The notes under the pieces: generated by a model
The model's input: only the letters and a program-made list of their open reading frames with translations
Told to the model about the DNA's origin: nothing
Database searches by the model: none
DNA from: Candidatus Competibacteraceae bacterium
GTDB taxonomy: Bacteria; Pseudomonadota; Gammaproteobacteria; Competibacterales; Competibacteraceae
Direction of reading: 5' to 3'
Length of the DNA: 64,000 nucleotides
Assembly: GCA_016699715.1 (NCBI GenBank)
Contig: CP065007.1
Location: 806,001 to 870,000 of the forward strand
Part shown: positions 17,057 through 26,124 of the stretch, piece by piece
How positions within the stretch are numbered: the stretch's first letter is position 1
Layout: each line of letters begins with the position of its first letter
Made by a program: the position numbers and the translations under genes

Positions 17057-18898
17057 ATGGCCTACTACATTCAAAACGAACCCCAATCCATCCCCACGCT
17101 GGCCGATGCGTTACAGAGTTGGACGGTGGACATTCTGAAAAAACTCGCCGCGCTGGTGGGGGACGGCGGGAACCCGCCCACCCGAAAGGCGGATTTGATC
17201 GAATTCATCCGCAAACGGACCGAGGGCGAACGGCTTCAGATCCTTTGGAGCCAGCTCGATCCCATGCAGCAGGCGGCGGTGGCCGAAGTCGTTCACGGGC
17301 CGGATGCGCGTTTCAATGCCGGGCGCTTCGAGGCCAAGTACGGCCAGTCGCCGAACTGGGGCGAGAACCGCTCCTATAACAGCAACCCCTCGTTGTTGGG
17401 CGTATTTTTCCACGGCGGCATCATGCCGGACGATCTGCGCCGGCGTTGCAAGTCCTTCGTGCCAAAACCCGAACCGGCGCGGCTGTCGCCACGGGAGGAT
17501 ATCCCCGACCAGTGGGCGCTGACCTACGAGGAATGGGACCAGGAGACTCGTAAGAAGAAGGTGTATCAGAATAAGATCCCGATCGTCCGGTGCCTGACCG
17601 AGCGGGCGGCCATCCACGACCTCAAGGCGGTCCTGCGCCTGATCGATGCCGGCAAGCTGGCGGTCAGCGATAAGACTCACCAGCCCGGCGCCGCCGCGAT
17701 CCGAGCTTTGGGTGGGTTGCTGCTCGGCGGTGATTTCTACGACGACAGCGAGTACGACGAATACGACAGGATCGGTCCGATCAAGCCGTTCGCCTGGCCG
17801 CTGCTGGTGCAGGCCGGTGGGCTGGCTTCGCTGAGCGGCAAAACGCTGCAACTGAGCAAAACCGGACAAAAGGCGCTCGGCGAACCGGTGGAGAAGGCCA
17901 TCGCGCAGATATGGCGGCGCTGGCAAAAAACCACCTTGATCGACGAGTTGCGGCGCATCGACTGCATCAAGGGCCAGACCGGCAAGGGCAAGCGGGGGCT
18001 GACCGCCGTCGCCGGCCGCCGCGCCGCCATCCACCAGGCGTTGCAACACTGTCCGGCCGGGCGGTGGATCGCGGTGAACGACCTGTTCCGCCAGATGCGG
18101 GCCAGCGGGCAGGATTTCGAGGTCACCCGCGATCCCTGGAATCTCTACATCGCCGAAGCCGGTTACGGCAGCCTCGGCTACGAAGGTTTTCACGACTGGA
18201 AGATTTTGCAGGCCCGCTACGCGCTTTGTCTGCTGTTCGAATACGCCGCCACCCTGGGGCTGCTGGACGTAGCCTATATCCCGCCGCACGACGCCCGGCC
18301 CGACTATCGCGACAACTGGGGCACCGACGATCTGCCGTTCCTCAGCCGCTACGACGGGCTGCTGTATTTCCGTATCAATCCGCTGGGTGCCTATTGCCTG
18401 GGGTTGGCGGACCGCTACCAGCCGGCCGCGCTGGAGGTACCCGCCGCGCCGGTATTGCGAGTGCTGCCCAATTTGGAGATTGCCGCCATCGGCGCGCCGC
18501 TGGAGCCGGCCGACGCCATGCTGCTGGACAGCTATGCGAGCAAGTCCTCGGATGCCGTATGGAAGCTGGATCAGGCTCGTTTGCTGGAGGCCCTGGAGGA
18601 AGGGCACGACATCGAGGTGCTGGCGGAGTTGCTGGTCTCGCTCGGCGGCCAACCCTTGCCGGAGACGGTGGAGCGCTTTCTGGAGGATATGGCCCGCCGC
18701 GCCCGGAGTCTGAAAACCACCGGAACCGCCCGGCTGATCGAATGCGCCGACGCGGTGCTGGCGACGCTGATCGCCAACGACAGCCGCACCAAGCCGTTTT
18801 GTCTGCTGGCCGGCGAGCGGCATCTTGCGGTGCCCACCGAATCCGAAGCCCGTTTTCGCGGTGCGCTGCGCAAGCTCGGCTATAGCCTGCCCAAATGA
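17057..18898 (+). CDS. Helicase-associated protein, partner of the XPB-type helicase
   Basis: Protein of 613 aa with no Walker motifs. It begins with a helical segment resembling a SAP/Rho-N-like module (LADALQSWTVDILKKLAALV, then PPTRKADLIEFIRKR). The remainder is of the type found next to bacterial XPB helicases (helicase C-terminal-like domain, as in the large protein beside mycobacterial XPB). The stop codon overlaps the helicase ATG in ATGA, so the two are translated together. Expected role: accessory or DNA-contacting subunit of the helicase. I assign it by neighbourhood and general resemblance; function is inferred. The ATG at 17057 is used in place of a TTG at 17042. Confidence 0.7.
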   Translation: MAYYIQNEPQSIPTLADALQSWTVDILKKLAALVGDGGNPPTRKADLIEFIRKRTEGERLQILWSQLDPMQQAAVAEVVHGPDARFNAGRFEAKYGQSPNWGENRSYNSNPSLLGVFFHGGIMPDDLRRRCKSFVPKPEPARLSPREDIPDQWALTYEEWDQETRKKKVYQNKIPIVRCLTERAAIHDLKAVLRLIDAGKLAVSDKTHQPGAAAIRALGGLLLGGDFYDDSEYDEYDRIGPIKPFAWPLLVQAGGLASLSGKTLQLSKTGQKALGEPVEKAIAQIWRRWQKTTLIDELRRIDCIKGQTGKGKRGLTAVAGRRAAIHQALQHCPAGRWIAVNDLFRQMRASGQDFEVTRDPWNLYIAEAGYGSLGYEGFHDWKILQARYALCLLFEYAATLGLLDVAYIPPHDARPDYRDNWGTDDLPFLSRYDGLLYFRINPLGAYCLGLADRYQPAALEVPAAPVLRVLPNLEIAAIGAPLEPADAMLLDSYASKSSDAVWKLDQARLLEALEEGHDIEVLAELLVSLGGQPLPETVERFLEDMARRARSLKTTGTARLIECADAVLATLIANDSRTKPFCLLAGERHLAVPTESEARFRGALRKLGYSLPK

Positions 18899-20571
18899 GC
18901 GATTACCTCCCCGAAAATGCGCTGATCGTGCAGAGCGATCAGACCGTGCTGCTGGAAGTGCATTCGCCTCGCGCCGAGGCGGCCCGCGACGCCATCGCGC
19001 CCTTTGCCGAACTGATCAAGAGTCCGGAGCACGTCCATACCTACCGCATCACCCCACTGAGCATCTGGAATGCCCGGGCGGCGGGGCTGGGCACCGGGGC
19101 GATGGTCGCCACCCTGCGCGAGTACGCCAAATATCCGGTGCCCGAGGGCGTGGCCCAGGAGATCGAGGCGCTGGGCCGGCGCTACGGGCTGGCGGTGATC
19201 GAGCGCGACGAAGCGGGACTGGTGTTGCGGGTCGCCGACGCGCCGCTGGCGGAACTGCTGGCCCGCGACCGCAAGGTGGCGCCGCTGCTGGGCGAACGGC
19301 TGGCGGAGCGGGTGTTTCGCGTCCGCCTGGGGGTACGCGGCCTGCTCAAGCAGGCGCTGGTCGCCATCGGTTATCCGGCCGACGATCTGGCCGGTTACAA
19401 CGAGGGACAGGAATTGCCGCTGCGGCTGCGTGAGCTGAGCGGCGGCGAGCCGTTCCTGGTTCGCGATTACCAGCGGGCGGCGGCGGCGGCCTTCCATCAG
19501 GGCGGGCGGGCACAGGGTGGCAGCGGGGTGATCGTGCTGCCCTGCGGCGCCGGCAAGACCATTGTGGGCATGGCGGTGATGGCGCTGGTCCAGGAAAACA
19601 CCCTGATTCTGACCACCAGCCAGACTTCGATGGAACAGTGGCGGCGGGAGTTGCTGGACAAGACCGATCTACCGGCGGACGCCGTCGCCGAGTACAGCAG
19701 CCAGCGCAAGGATACCGGGCCGGTGACGCTGGCGACCTATCAGATGTTGACCTACCGGCCGAGTCAGGATGCCGAATTCGCCCATTTCGGTCTGTTTCAC
19801 GCCCGGTCCTGGGGGTTGATCATCTACGACGAGGTGCATCTGCTGCCGGCGCCGGTGTTCCGCATTACCGCCGAGCTGCAATCGCGCCGCCGGCTGGGGC
19901 TGACCGCGACCCTGATCCGCGAGGACGGCCTGGAAAAGGATGTGTTTGCGCTGATCGGTCCCAAGCGCTACGACGTACCGTGGCGCGAACTGGAAGGGCA
20001 GGGCTGGATCGCTGCCGCCGACTGTACCGAAATCCGCGTCGCCCAGACGCCGGACCGGGATATGGAATACGCGCTGGCGCCGCGTCGCAACCAGTTCCGG
20101 ATCGCGGCGGAGAATCCCCGCAAGCGGGCGGTGGTGGCGGAGCTGTTGAAGCAGGAGGCCGGGCATCGGATTTTGGTGATCGGCGAGTACATCAGCCAGT
20201 TGGAGGATCTGGCGGTGGACACCGGCTTTCCGCTGCTGACCGGCAAGACCCCGCAATTGGAGCGGGAACGCTTGTACCAAGGTTTCCGCGAGCGGACGGT
20301 GCCGGGGCTGGTGCTGTCGCGGGTGGGCAATTTCGCGGTGGACCTGCCGGACGCGGATGTGCTGGTGCAGGTATCCGGCAGGTACGGTTCGCGTCAGGAA
20401 GAGGCGCAGCGTTTAGGGCGGGTGCTGCGGCCGAAGAAGGACGGCCGGCGGGCGCGGTTTTATACCCTGGTCAGCCTGCGTACCTGCGAGGAGGATTTCG
20501 CCCGTCACCGGCAACTGTTTCTGACCGAGCAGGGCTACAGCTATCGGATCGAGACTTGGGCGAAGGGTTGA
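18895..20571 (+). CDS. XPB/ERCC3-type superfamily 2 DNA helicase
   Basis: A 3'-5' DNA helicase (558 aa) related to the XPB subunit of TFIIH, which acts in nucleotide excision repair and promoter opening in eukaryotes and archaea. Motifs in order: Q-rich RDYQRAAAAAF, Walker A CGAGKT at 217-222, DEVH at 312-315, LTATLIRED (motif III, with the RED feature of XPB), and motif VI EEAQRLGRVLRPK. About 180 residues precede the helicase core and probably form a damage-recognition domain. Its start overlaps the partner gene by 4 nt. XPB homologues are scattered in bacteria, and no Bax1-type nuclease is adjacent. Confidence 0.9.
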   Translation: MSDYLPENALIVQSDQTVLLEVHSPRAEAARDAIAPFAELIKSPEHVHTYRITPLSIWNARAAGLGTGAMVATLREYAKYPVPEGVAQEIEALGRRYGLAVIERDEAGLVLRVADAPLAELLARDRKVAPLLGERLAERVFRVRLGVRGLLKQALVAIGYPADDLAGYNEGQELPLRLRELSGGEPFLVRDYQRAAAAAFHQGGRAQGGSGVIVLPCGAGKTIVGMAVMALVQENTLILTTSQTSMEQWRRELLDKTDLPADAVAEYSSQRKDTGPVTLATYQMLTYRPSQDAEFAHFGLFHARSWGLIIYDEVHLLPAPVFRITAELQSRRRLGLTATLIREDGLEKDVFALIGPKRYDVPWRELEGQGWIAAADCTEIRVAQTPDRDMEYALAPRRNQFRIAAENPRKRAVVAELLKQEAGHRILVIGEYISQLEDLAVDTGFPLLTGKTPQLERERLYQGFRERTVPGLVLSRVGNFAVDLPDADVLVQVSGRYGSRQEEAQRLGRVLRPKKDGRRARFYTLVSLRTCEEDFARHRQLFLTEQGYSYRIETWAKG

Positions 20572-20738
20572 GAGGCCGTGCAACTGACGAGATGCCGCAA
20601 ACGGTGAAGTCGAACCTGTCTGCTGCTCTTGATCTCGATCAGTCGCAACTTCACCTCCATAGGCTTGAAGACGCTAAACGGAGTGATATCGTTTCCCGAT
20701 AGGTTTTGTTCTTTTCGGAGGCCAATAACCACCCTGTT

Positions 20739-20809
20739 CGTCATACCCGCGAAAGCGGGTATCCCGTTTTTCAGCGGCGGCCTGGATTCCCGCATTCGCG
20801 GGAATGACG
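20739..20809. repeat. Imperfect inverted repeat of the CGTCAT-CCCGCGAA-type dispersed element
   Basis: The 309-bp spacer between the helicase gene and ccr contains CGTCATACCCGCGAAAGCGGG and, inverted, CCCGCATTCGCGGGAATGACG. Together they form a large cruciform or hairpin with two smaller palindromes inside. Sequences of this type are very common dispersed repeats in proteobacterial genomes and are often mistranslated as peptides such as AFAGMT. It lies where the plus-strand helicase and minus-strand ccr converge, so it may also stop transcription from both sides. Confidence 0.75.
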
Positions 20810-20880
20810 AAAACCTATTCAGAATTGGTATGAGAAGGCCGGATAGGGGCGCGTGAGCACCCCTCCCTATGTTCGCCGAT

Positions 20881-22632
20881 TTACGCCCCGATGAGTTTAC
20901 GGACCACATCGGTCATGGAGATCACCCCGGTGGGCTGGTTGTTTTCGGTGACCACCAGGCGGTGCATGCGCCGACCGGTCATCAGGCTGACCGCCTCGCT
21001 CAAGAGCATTGCCGCGTCGCAGGTGGCGCAGCCGGGGGTCATGATGGCGCGGGCCAACAGCGCCCGGGCCTCCTCGGGGGTGCGGCCCTGACGGGCCAGC
21101 ACCAGGTCGGTTTGCGACACCACGCCGGTGGCCTGACCGCCGTCCATGACCACCACGGCGTGGATTTCCTGGTCGATCATCAGTTTCGCCACTTGGGCCA
21201 CCGTATCGTCCGGCCCGCAGGCGATGATCCCGCGATGCATCAGATCCTTGACCCGGGTGCCGTCGTCGGTGATGACGATCGCCTCGGCCTCGGCGATGCC
21301 GGGCAGCGGCTCGGACATCGGGTAGGGATGTGGGGTGGTGTGCATGTCGCCTTGGGGTAGCGTCGGGTGAGGGGTCGTGACCGGCGGCTGGCCGCTGGCG
21401 CCCTGGCCAAATGCGGTGGCGCCGACCAGCACCGACATGTTGCCGTGCGGATGCTTATTATCGTGCATAAGCTGATGGGCGACCGGCAGTTCGGCATAGG
21501 TGAAGGCCCGCGACAGACAGGGGTCGAGCAACCCGCGCAGCGCCAGTTCGTTCATTTGGTAGGACTGCTCGGCATTGGCGAAATGCGAGCCTTGCAGACG
21601 CTTTTGCCGCATCCACAGGTAGCGCAGATCGACGGTGGCGTTGTAGCCGGTGGTGCCGGCGCAGACCGCGACCATGCCGCCGGTGTCGCAGACGAAGATG
21701 GAGGTGGGAATGGTGGTTTCGCCGGGGTGTTCAAAGACGATGTTGGGCGCCCGCTTCTCGCCCAGCACCTCCCAGATCTTGGCGCCGAAGGCCCGCACCC
21801 CTTTGAGCCACTTGGCGTAGCCGACGCTGTCCTTCCAGTGCGGCAACATGCCCCAGTGGTCGAAGTCGTTGCGGTTGATGCAGCCCTTGGCGCCCAACTT
21901 CATGCAATAGTCGAACTTGTCCTGGCCGGACACCATGGCGATCGGGGTGGCGCCGGCCGCTTTGACGATCTGGATGGCCATGGAACCGAGCCCGCCGGCG
22001 CCGCCCCAGATCAGGGCGACGTCGCCTTTCTTGATGGCGTTGGCGCCCCAGCCGTGCAGCATGCGCCAGGCGGTGGCGGCGACCAGCACGTAGGCGGCGG
22101 CTTCTTCCCAATTCATGTGCTTGGGCTTGGGCATGCACTGCTGGGCCTGCACCTTGGTGAATTGGGCGAAGCTGCCGTAGTTGGTTTCGTAACCCCAGAT
22201 GCGGAAGGTGGGCGAGTACATGGGATCGCCACCGCTCTTGACCCAGGAACAGTTGCGATCCCAGGTGCCGCAATGCACCACTACCTCGTCGCCGACCTTA
22301 ACGTGGGTGACGTCCTTGCCGATTTTGTAGACGATGCCGGAGGCGTCGCTGCCGCCGATGTGGAAGTCTTCCGGTTCGCCGGCCTTGTTGCGCGCGCCAA
22401 TGACGTTGACTGGAATCCCCAATCCGGCCCAGACGTTGTTGTAGTTGATGCCGGCGGCCATGACGTAGACCAGGACTTCGTCATCCGCGATCGGCGGGAC
22501 CTTGACCACTTCCTGCTGGAAGGCTTCCATCGGTGTGCCAAATCGCTCGGCGCGGATCAGCCAGGCGTGCATCTTTTCGGGAATTTCGCCTAGCGGCGGT
22601 TGTTCTCCTAAGGCGTAGAGTTCTTTAGCCAT
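20881..22632 (-). CDS. ccr: Crotonyl-CoA carboxylase/reductase fused to a C-terminal CBS-domain pair
   Basis: Medium-chain dehydrogenase of 583 aa. CCR reductively carboxylates crotonyl-CoA to ethylmalonyl-CoA with NADPH and CO2. Residues 1-430 carry CCR hallmarks: INYNNVWAGLG (CO2-site asparagine), RIWGYETNYGSF (aromatic-glutamate pair), IWGGAGGLGS (NADPH site), CINRNDFDHWG and FEHPGE (CO2-site histidine). After a proline/histidine-rich linker, residues about 455-583 form two CBS motifs (VKDLMHRGIIACGPDD and ARAIMTPGCATCD), which usually bind adenine nucleotides; CCR normally ends near 430-450. The start ATG (22632) has GAGG eight bases upstream. An acrylyl-CoA reductase-like role is the main alternative. 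A carbonic anhydrase gene lies 103 bp upstream on the same strand. Confidence 0.88.
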   Translation of the reverse strand: MAKELYALGEQPPLGEIPEKMHAWLIRAERFGTPMEAFQQEVVKVPPIADDEVLVYVMAAGINYNNVWAGLGIPVNVIGARNKAGEPEDFHIGGSDASGIVYKIGKDVTHVKVGDEVVVHCGTWDRNCSWVKSGGDPMYSPTFRIWGYETNYGSFAQFTKVQAQQCMPKPKHMNWEEAAAYVLVAATAWRMLHGWGANAIKKGDVALIWGGAGGLGSMAIQIVKAAGATPIAMVSGQDKFDYCMKLGAKGCINRNDFDHWGMLPHWKDSVGYAKWLKGVRAFGAKIWEVLGEKRAPNIVFEHPGETTIPTSIFVCDTGGMVAVCAGTTGYNATVDLRYLWMRQKRLQGSHFANAEQSYQMNELALRGLLDPCLSRAFTYAELPVAHQLMHDNKHPHGNMSVLVGATAFGQGASGQPPVTTPHPTLPQGDMHTTPHPYPMSEPLPGIAEAEAIVITDDGTRVKDLMHRGIIACGPDDTVAQVAKLMIDQEIHAVVVMDGGQATGVVSQTDLVLARQGRTPEEARALLARAIMTPGCATCDAAMLLSEAVSLMTGRRMHRLVVTENNQPTGVISMTDVVRKLIGA

Positions 22633-22735
22633 GCTTATATCCTCATTAGTTTTCGAGGTTGGATATTCGTGATATTTCCGCACGGTCCACAACGGTGCGG
22701 TCGGTAAAACACAGGGAATCCGATTGAGACGGATC

Positions 22736-23398
22736 TCAAGTTGCCATGTAGCGCGACCGCACGCCCGCTGTCGCCAGGTCGATGGTCGATTGGAGTTCGG
22801 CGCTTTCCTTGATGGAAGCCTGAAGATCCTGCAGGCGACCATCCGTCAGGCCGTAGATCCAGCCATGCAGCATCAGCGGTTGCTCTCGCCGCCAGGCATC
22901 GCCCACCAGGGTGGTGCGGGCGACGTTGCGCACCTGTTCGATCACGTTCAACTCGCACAGAGCGCGCCAGCGTGTCTCTGGGTCCGGCAGGCTGGCGAGG
23001 AAATCCGCATATCGGTCGCGCACGTCCTGAATATGGCGCAGCCAGTTGTCGATCAGCCCCAGTGACGCCCCCTCCAGGGCCGCCTTCACGCCGCCGCAGC
23101 CGTAATGACCACAGACGATGATGTGCTGGACCTTGAGCGCCTCGATGGCGAATTGCATCACCGAGAGGCAGTTAAGATCGGTGTGCACCACCACGTTGGC
23201 CACGTTGCGATGGACGAACACCTCGCCCGGCTTCAGGCCGGTGATCTGATTGGCGGGCACGCGGCTGTCCGAACAGCCGATCCACAGGTAGGCGGGAGTT
23301 TGCAGCGCCGCCAATCCAACAAAAAAATTGGGGTCGGCGGCCCGCGTCTCCTCGGCCCAGCGGGCGTTGGCGCTAAAAAGTTCCGGCAGGTATTTCAT
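22736..23398 (-). CDS. can: Beta-class carbonic anhydrase
   Basis: Zinc enzyme interconverting CO2 and bicarbonate, 220 aa from the ATG at 23398 (MKYLPELFSANARW). Zinc ligands are seen in CSDSRVPA (Cys and the catalytic Asp-Arg dyad) and in CGHYGCGG (His and Cys). A longer frame to 23494 has no family similarity at its start. It precedes the CO2-using ccr gene on the same strand, so a likely job is to supply CO2 for that carboxylation; this link is inferred from gene order. Confidence 0.93.
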   Translation of the reverse strand: MKYLPELFSANARWAEETRAADPNFFVGLAALQTPAYLWIGCSDSRVPANQITGLKPGEVFVHRNVANVVVHTDLNCLSVMQFAIEALKVQHIIVCGHYGCGGVKAALEGASLGLIDNWLRHIQDVRDRYADFLASLPDPETRWRALCELNVIEQVRNVARTTLVGDAWRREQPLMLHGWIYGLTDGRLQDLQASIKESAELQSTIDLATAGVRSRYMAT

Positions 23399-23438
23399 CG
23401 GGTTTTTCCCAGGCCGCGCGGAGCGGCCCGCATCGGAT

Positions 23439-23804
23439 TCAGTGGAGAGGTAGGGTGTTCGTGTCATCCGCGCCGACCGCGGGAGCCGGGCCATGACGAT
23501 GGTCGCGCAGTCGCTCCAACTGGCGCGCCACCGAGCGGCTGGCCCGGTCAGCGGCCCGGTCGATGGCGATGTAGATATCGTCTTCGATATCCTCGATGAT
23601 CACGTCCTGCGCGCCGGGAAAGTCGATTTGGATCAGGCAGCGTTTGTTCTTGCTTGCGCGGGGACCGCTTTGACTGGAAAGGCGGACCGAGACCTGACGC
23701 AGGTGGTCGTCGGCCCAACCGAGTGCGAATCGCAGGTGCCGTTCGGCGTGCTCGCGCAAGCTGTCGGCCAGTTCAAAACCTCGCGCCTGGATGTTGATCT
23801 TCAT
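23439..23804 (-). CDS. Ribosome hibernation-promoting factor family protein (HPF/RaiA-like)
   Basis: Small cytoplasmic protein (121 aa) of the S30AE family, which binds the 30S decoding region and inactivates ribosomes in stationary phase. The start at 23804 is supported by AAGGAG seven bases upstream. The N-terminus MKINIQARGFELADSLREH has the typical beta-alpha pattern of the family, and a basic ALGWADDHLRQVSVRL segment follows. The short C-terminal tail lacks the dimerisation domain of long HPF. It is divergent from the NhaR-like regulator. Confidence 0.75.
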   Translation of the reverse strand: MKINIQARGFELADSLREHAERHLRFALGWADDHLRQVSVRLSSQSGPRASKNKRCLIQIDFPGAQDVIIEDIEDDIYIAIDRAADRASRSVARQLERLRDHRHGPAPAVGADDTNTLPLH

Positions 23805-23918
23805 GAAGCCACTCCTTAATCGAGTTGAAAACATCATGAAGTGTAGGGATGAATGAAATATCCAACAATCCGAATAATGTTTAATAATCATTCGATTTAT
23901 TCGATGTATTGCAGGCTT

Positions 23919-24833
23919 ATGGCCAACCTCAACTTCAAGCACCTGCGTTATTTCTGGATGGTCGCCAAGGCGGGCAGCGTCGCCAGCGCCAGCAAGCAAT
24001 TGCATCTGACGCCGCAATCCATCAGCGGTCAATTGGGCGAACTGGAGGAGAGTCTCGGTATCGAGCTGTTTCGCCGCGTCGGGCGCGGTCTGGAACTGAC
24101 CGAAATGGGGCGGCGCATCTTCAGTTACGCGGACGAGATCTTCGCGCTCGGCAACGAACTGCTGGAAGTCGCTCTCGACCGGACGGCGCGCAAGAGCCTG
24201 CCGTTTCGGGTCGGCATCGCCGATTCAGTGCCGAAGTCGGTGGCTTATCGCGTGGTCGAACCGGCGCTGCGTATCGATGAACCGGTACGGCTTATCTGCC
24301 GGGAGGGCCGGCTGGCGCCACTGCTGGCGGAGATGGCGGTTCATCATCTCGATCTGGTGATCGCCGACCGGCCCATGCCCACCAATCTGAACGTTCGGGG
24401 CTACAGCCACTTTCTTGGGGAAAGCGATCTGACGGTGTTCGCCACGCCGGGTTTGGCGCGGTCCCTGACGGGGACGTTTCCCGCGCTGCTCGACAAGGCG
24501 CCGTTCCTGATGCCGGGAGAAGACGTTGCCACTCGACCCAAACTGATTCAATGGTTCGAGGCACAGCATTTGTATCCGTGCATCGTGGGCGAATTTGACG
24601 ACAGCGCCCTGCTCAAGGCTTTCGGTCAGGCCGGCGCCGGCCTGTTCGTGGCACCCACGGCGATTTCCGAGTACGTGTGCCGGCAATACGCCGTCCAGGC
24701 GATTGGGCGTATCGACTCGGTGGCCGAGCAGCTCTACGCCATCACCACCGAACGCCGGCTGCTACATCCGGCCATCGTCGCGGTCGTCCAGGCCACGCAG
24801 CGCGAGTTTTTCGGGAAATCACAACTGACTTGA
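23919..24833 (+). CDS. nhaR: LysR-family regulator of NhaR type
   Basis: Transcription factor of 304 aa. The N-terminal winged helix (NFKHLRYFWMVAKAGSVASA, then LTPQSISGQLGELEESLG and GRGLELTEMG) matches the NhaR subgroup closely: E. coli NhaR has HLYYFWHV and LTPQTITGQ at the same places. NhaR senses Na+ and activates antiporter genes. The ATG at 23919 gives this conserved start; an upstream frame to 23853 adds 22 unsupported residues. A cation/proton antiporter gene lies 151 bp downstream, convergent, which fits an ion-stress theme but gives no shared promoter. Confidence 0.85.
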   Translation: MANLNFKHLRYFWMVAKAGSVASASKQLHLTPQSISGQLGELEESLGIELFRRVGRGLELTEMGRRIFSYADEIFALGNELLEVALDRTARKSLPFRVGIADSVPKSVAYRVVEPALRIDEPVRLICREGRLAPLLAEMAVHHLDLVIADRPMPTNLNVRGYSHFLGESDLTVFATPGLARSLTGTFPALLDKAPFLMPGEDVATRPKLIQWFEAQHLYPCIVGEFDDSALLKAFGQAGAGLFVAPTAISEYVCRQYAVQAIGRIDSVAEQLYAITTERRLLHPAIVAVVQATQREFFGKSQLT

Positions 24834-24984
24834 TCGGCCTCGGATTTTTCCGGAGCGACCGTGTCGTCTCCTTGCTCTTGGACGACCCCGATGTCCCCGA
24901 ACACCTGTTATCCATCTCTCCGGTCCATACAGGTGGGAGGGGGTTCAAGCGCTTGGTAGCCAAGAGATGGTACGAAAACCGTAC

Positions 24985-26124
24985 TCAGTCGAAGATCAAT
25001 ACCAGATAGGTGATGAAGAGCACGAGGTGAACGATGCCGTGCAGGACGTTGGTGCGCGCGGCGCTGAAATTCACGACGGTGACCAGCAGGGTCAGAAGCA
25101 ACAGGTGGATGTTGGCGGGGCTGAGTCCGAGCTCCACCGTCTTGCCCGTGACCATGCCGATGACCAGCACGGCCGGGATGGTCAGCCCGATGGTCGAGAG
25201 CGCCGAGCCCATGGCAATGTTGACGGTGCGCTGGAGTTGGTTTTCCAGGGCGGCCTTGATGGCCGCGACGCCTTCCGGCGCCAGCACGAGCACCGCGATG
25301 AAGAGGCCCCCCAAGGCTTGGGGTCCACCCAGGCTGCTGAGACCGTGCTCGACCAGCAGCGCCATTTTCTTCGAGAGCAGCACGATCGGGAGCATGGTGA
25401 GTGGTAGAAAGAGGGCGTGATATCCAATGGAACGTACAGGTGGATGACCGTGGTGATCGGGGTAGACTGCTTCGGTGCCGTCGTGGGGTTGGAGTTGGGT
25501 GAAGTAGCTGCTGTGGCGCAAGGTCTGAATCCAGAGGAAGGCTCCGTACAAGCCGGCCGAGACCACGACCAGCCATCCCTCCACCAGCAGTGTCACCTCA
25601 CCGCCCGGCGCGCCCTCCATGTAGCGCGGCAGAATCAGGCTCAGACCCGCCAGGGGGATGAGAACGCCCAGGTAGGTGGCGGCGCCCTGAAGGTTGTAGC
25701 TCTGCTCGCGATGCCGGAGACCTCCCACGAGCAGCGTGACTCCCAGCATGCCGTTCAGCACGATCATCAAGACCGAGAAGAGGGTGTCCCGCGCGAGGGT
25801 GGGATTATCCGCGCCGGTGAGCATCACCGCGGAGATCATGGCCACCTCGATGACGATCACCGAGAGTGTGAGGATGATCGTGCCGTAGGGCTCGCCAAGC
25901 AGGATGGCCAGTGCGTCGGCGTGCCGGACGACGCTGAACGCCAGCCATGCGATCACCACGAAGAGCCAGGTGAAGAGCAGGCCATACCAGAGCAGGTTCG
26001 ACAGGTCGGCCACCCAGCGGTCCCCAAAGACCAGGAAAAGCAGGGTGGTGACTAGGCCTGCCCAGAGTGCGAGCTCGGTGCGTATGACGCTGGGCACGGG
26101 TTGTGGTGCTGCTGCGGAACTCAT
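24985..26124 (-). CDS. chaA: Calcium/sodium:proton antiporter, ChaA-like
   Basis: Inner-membrane antiporter of the CaCA superfamily, 379 aa with about 11 hydrophobic helices. The two inverted alpha repeats carry the acidic signature: GEPYGTIILTLSVIVIEVAM in the first half, and PEGVAAIKAALENQ with NIAMGSALSTIGLTIP in the second. ChaA proteins exchange Ca2+, Na+ or K+ for H+ under alkaline or salt stress. The start at 26124 has AGGAG six bases upstream; a longer frame to 26208 lacks one. Confidence 0.88.
   Translation of the reverse strand: MSSAAAPQPVPSVIRTELALWAGLVTTLLFLVFGDRWVADLSNLLWYGLLFTWLFVVIAWLAFSVVRHADALAILLGEPYGTIILTLSVIVIEVAMISAVMLTGADNPTLARDTLFSVLMIVLNGMLGVTLLVGGLRHREQSYNLQGAATYLGVLIPLAGLSLILPRYMEGAPGGEVTLLVEGWLVVVSAGLYGAFLWIQTLRHSSYFTQLQPHDGTEAVYPDHHGHPPVRSIGYHALFLPLTMLPIVLLSKKMALLVEHGLSSLGGPQALGGLFIAVLVLAPEGVAAIKAALENQLQRTVNIAMGSALSTIGLTIPAVLVIGMVTGKTVELGLSPANIHLLLLTLLVTVVNFSAARTNVLHGIVHLVLFITYLVLIFD

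Noticed and set aside
20541..20909. Minus-strand frame with FPRMRESR and IPAFAGMT
   Set aside because: Translation of a dispersed palindromic repeat, a frequent annotation artefact.
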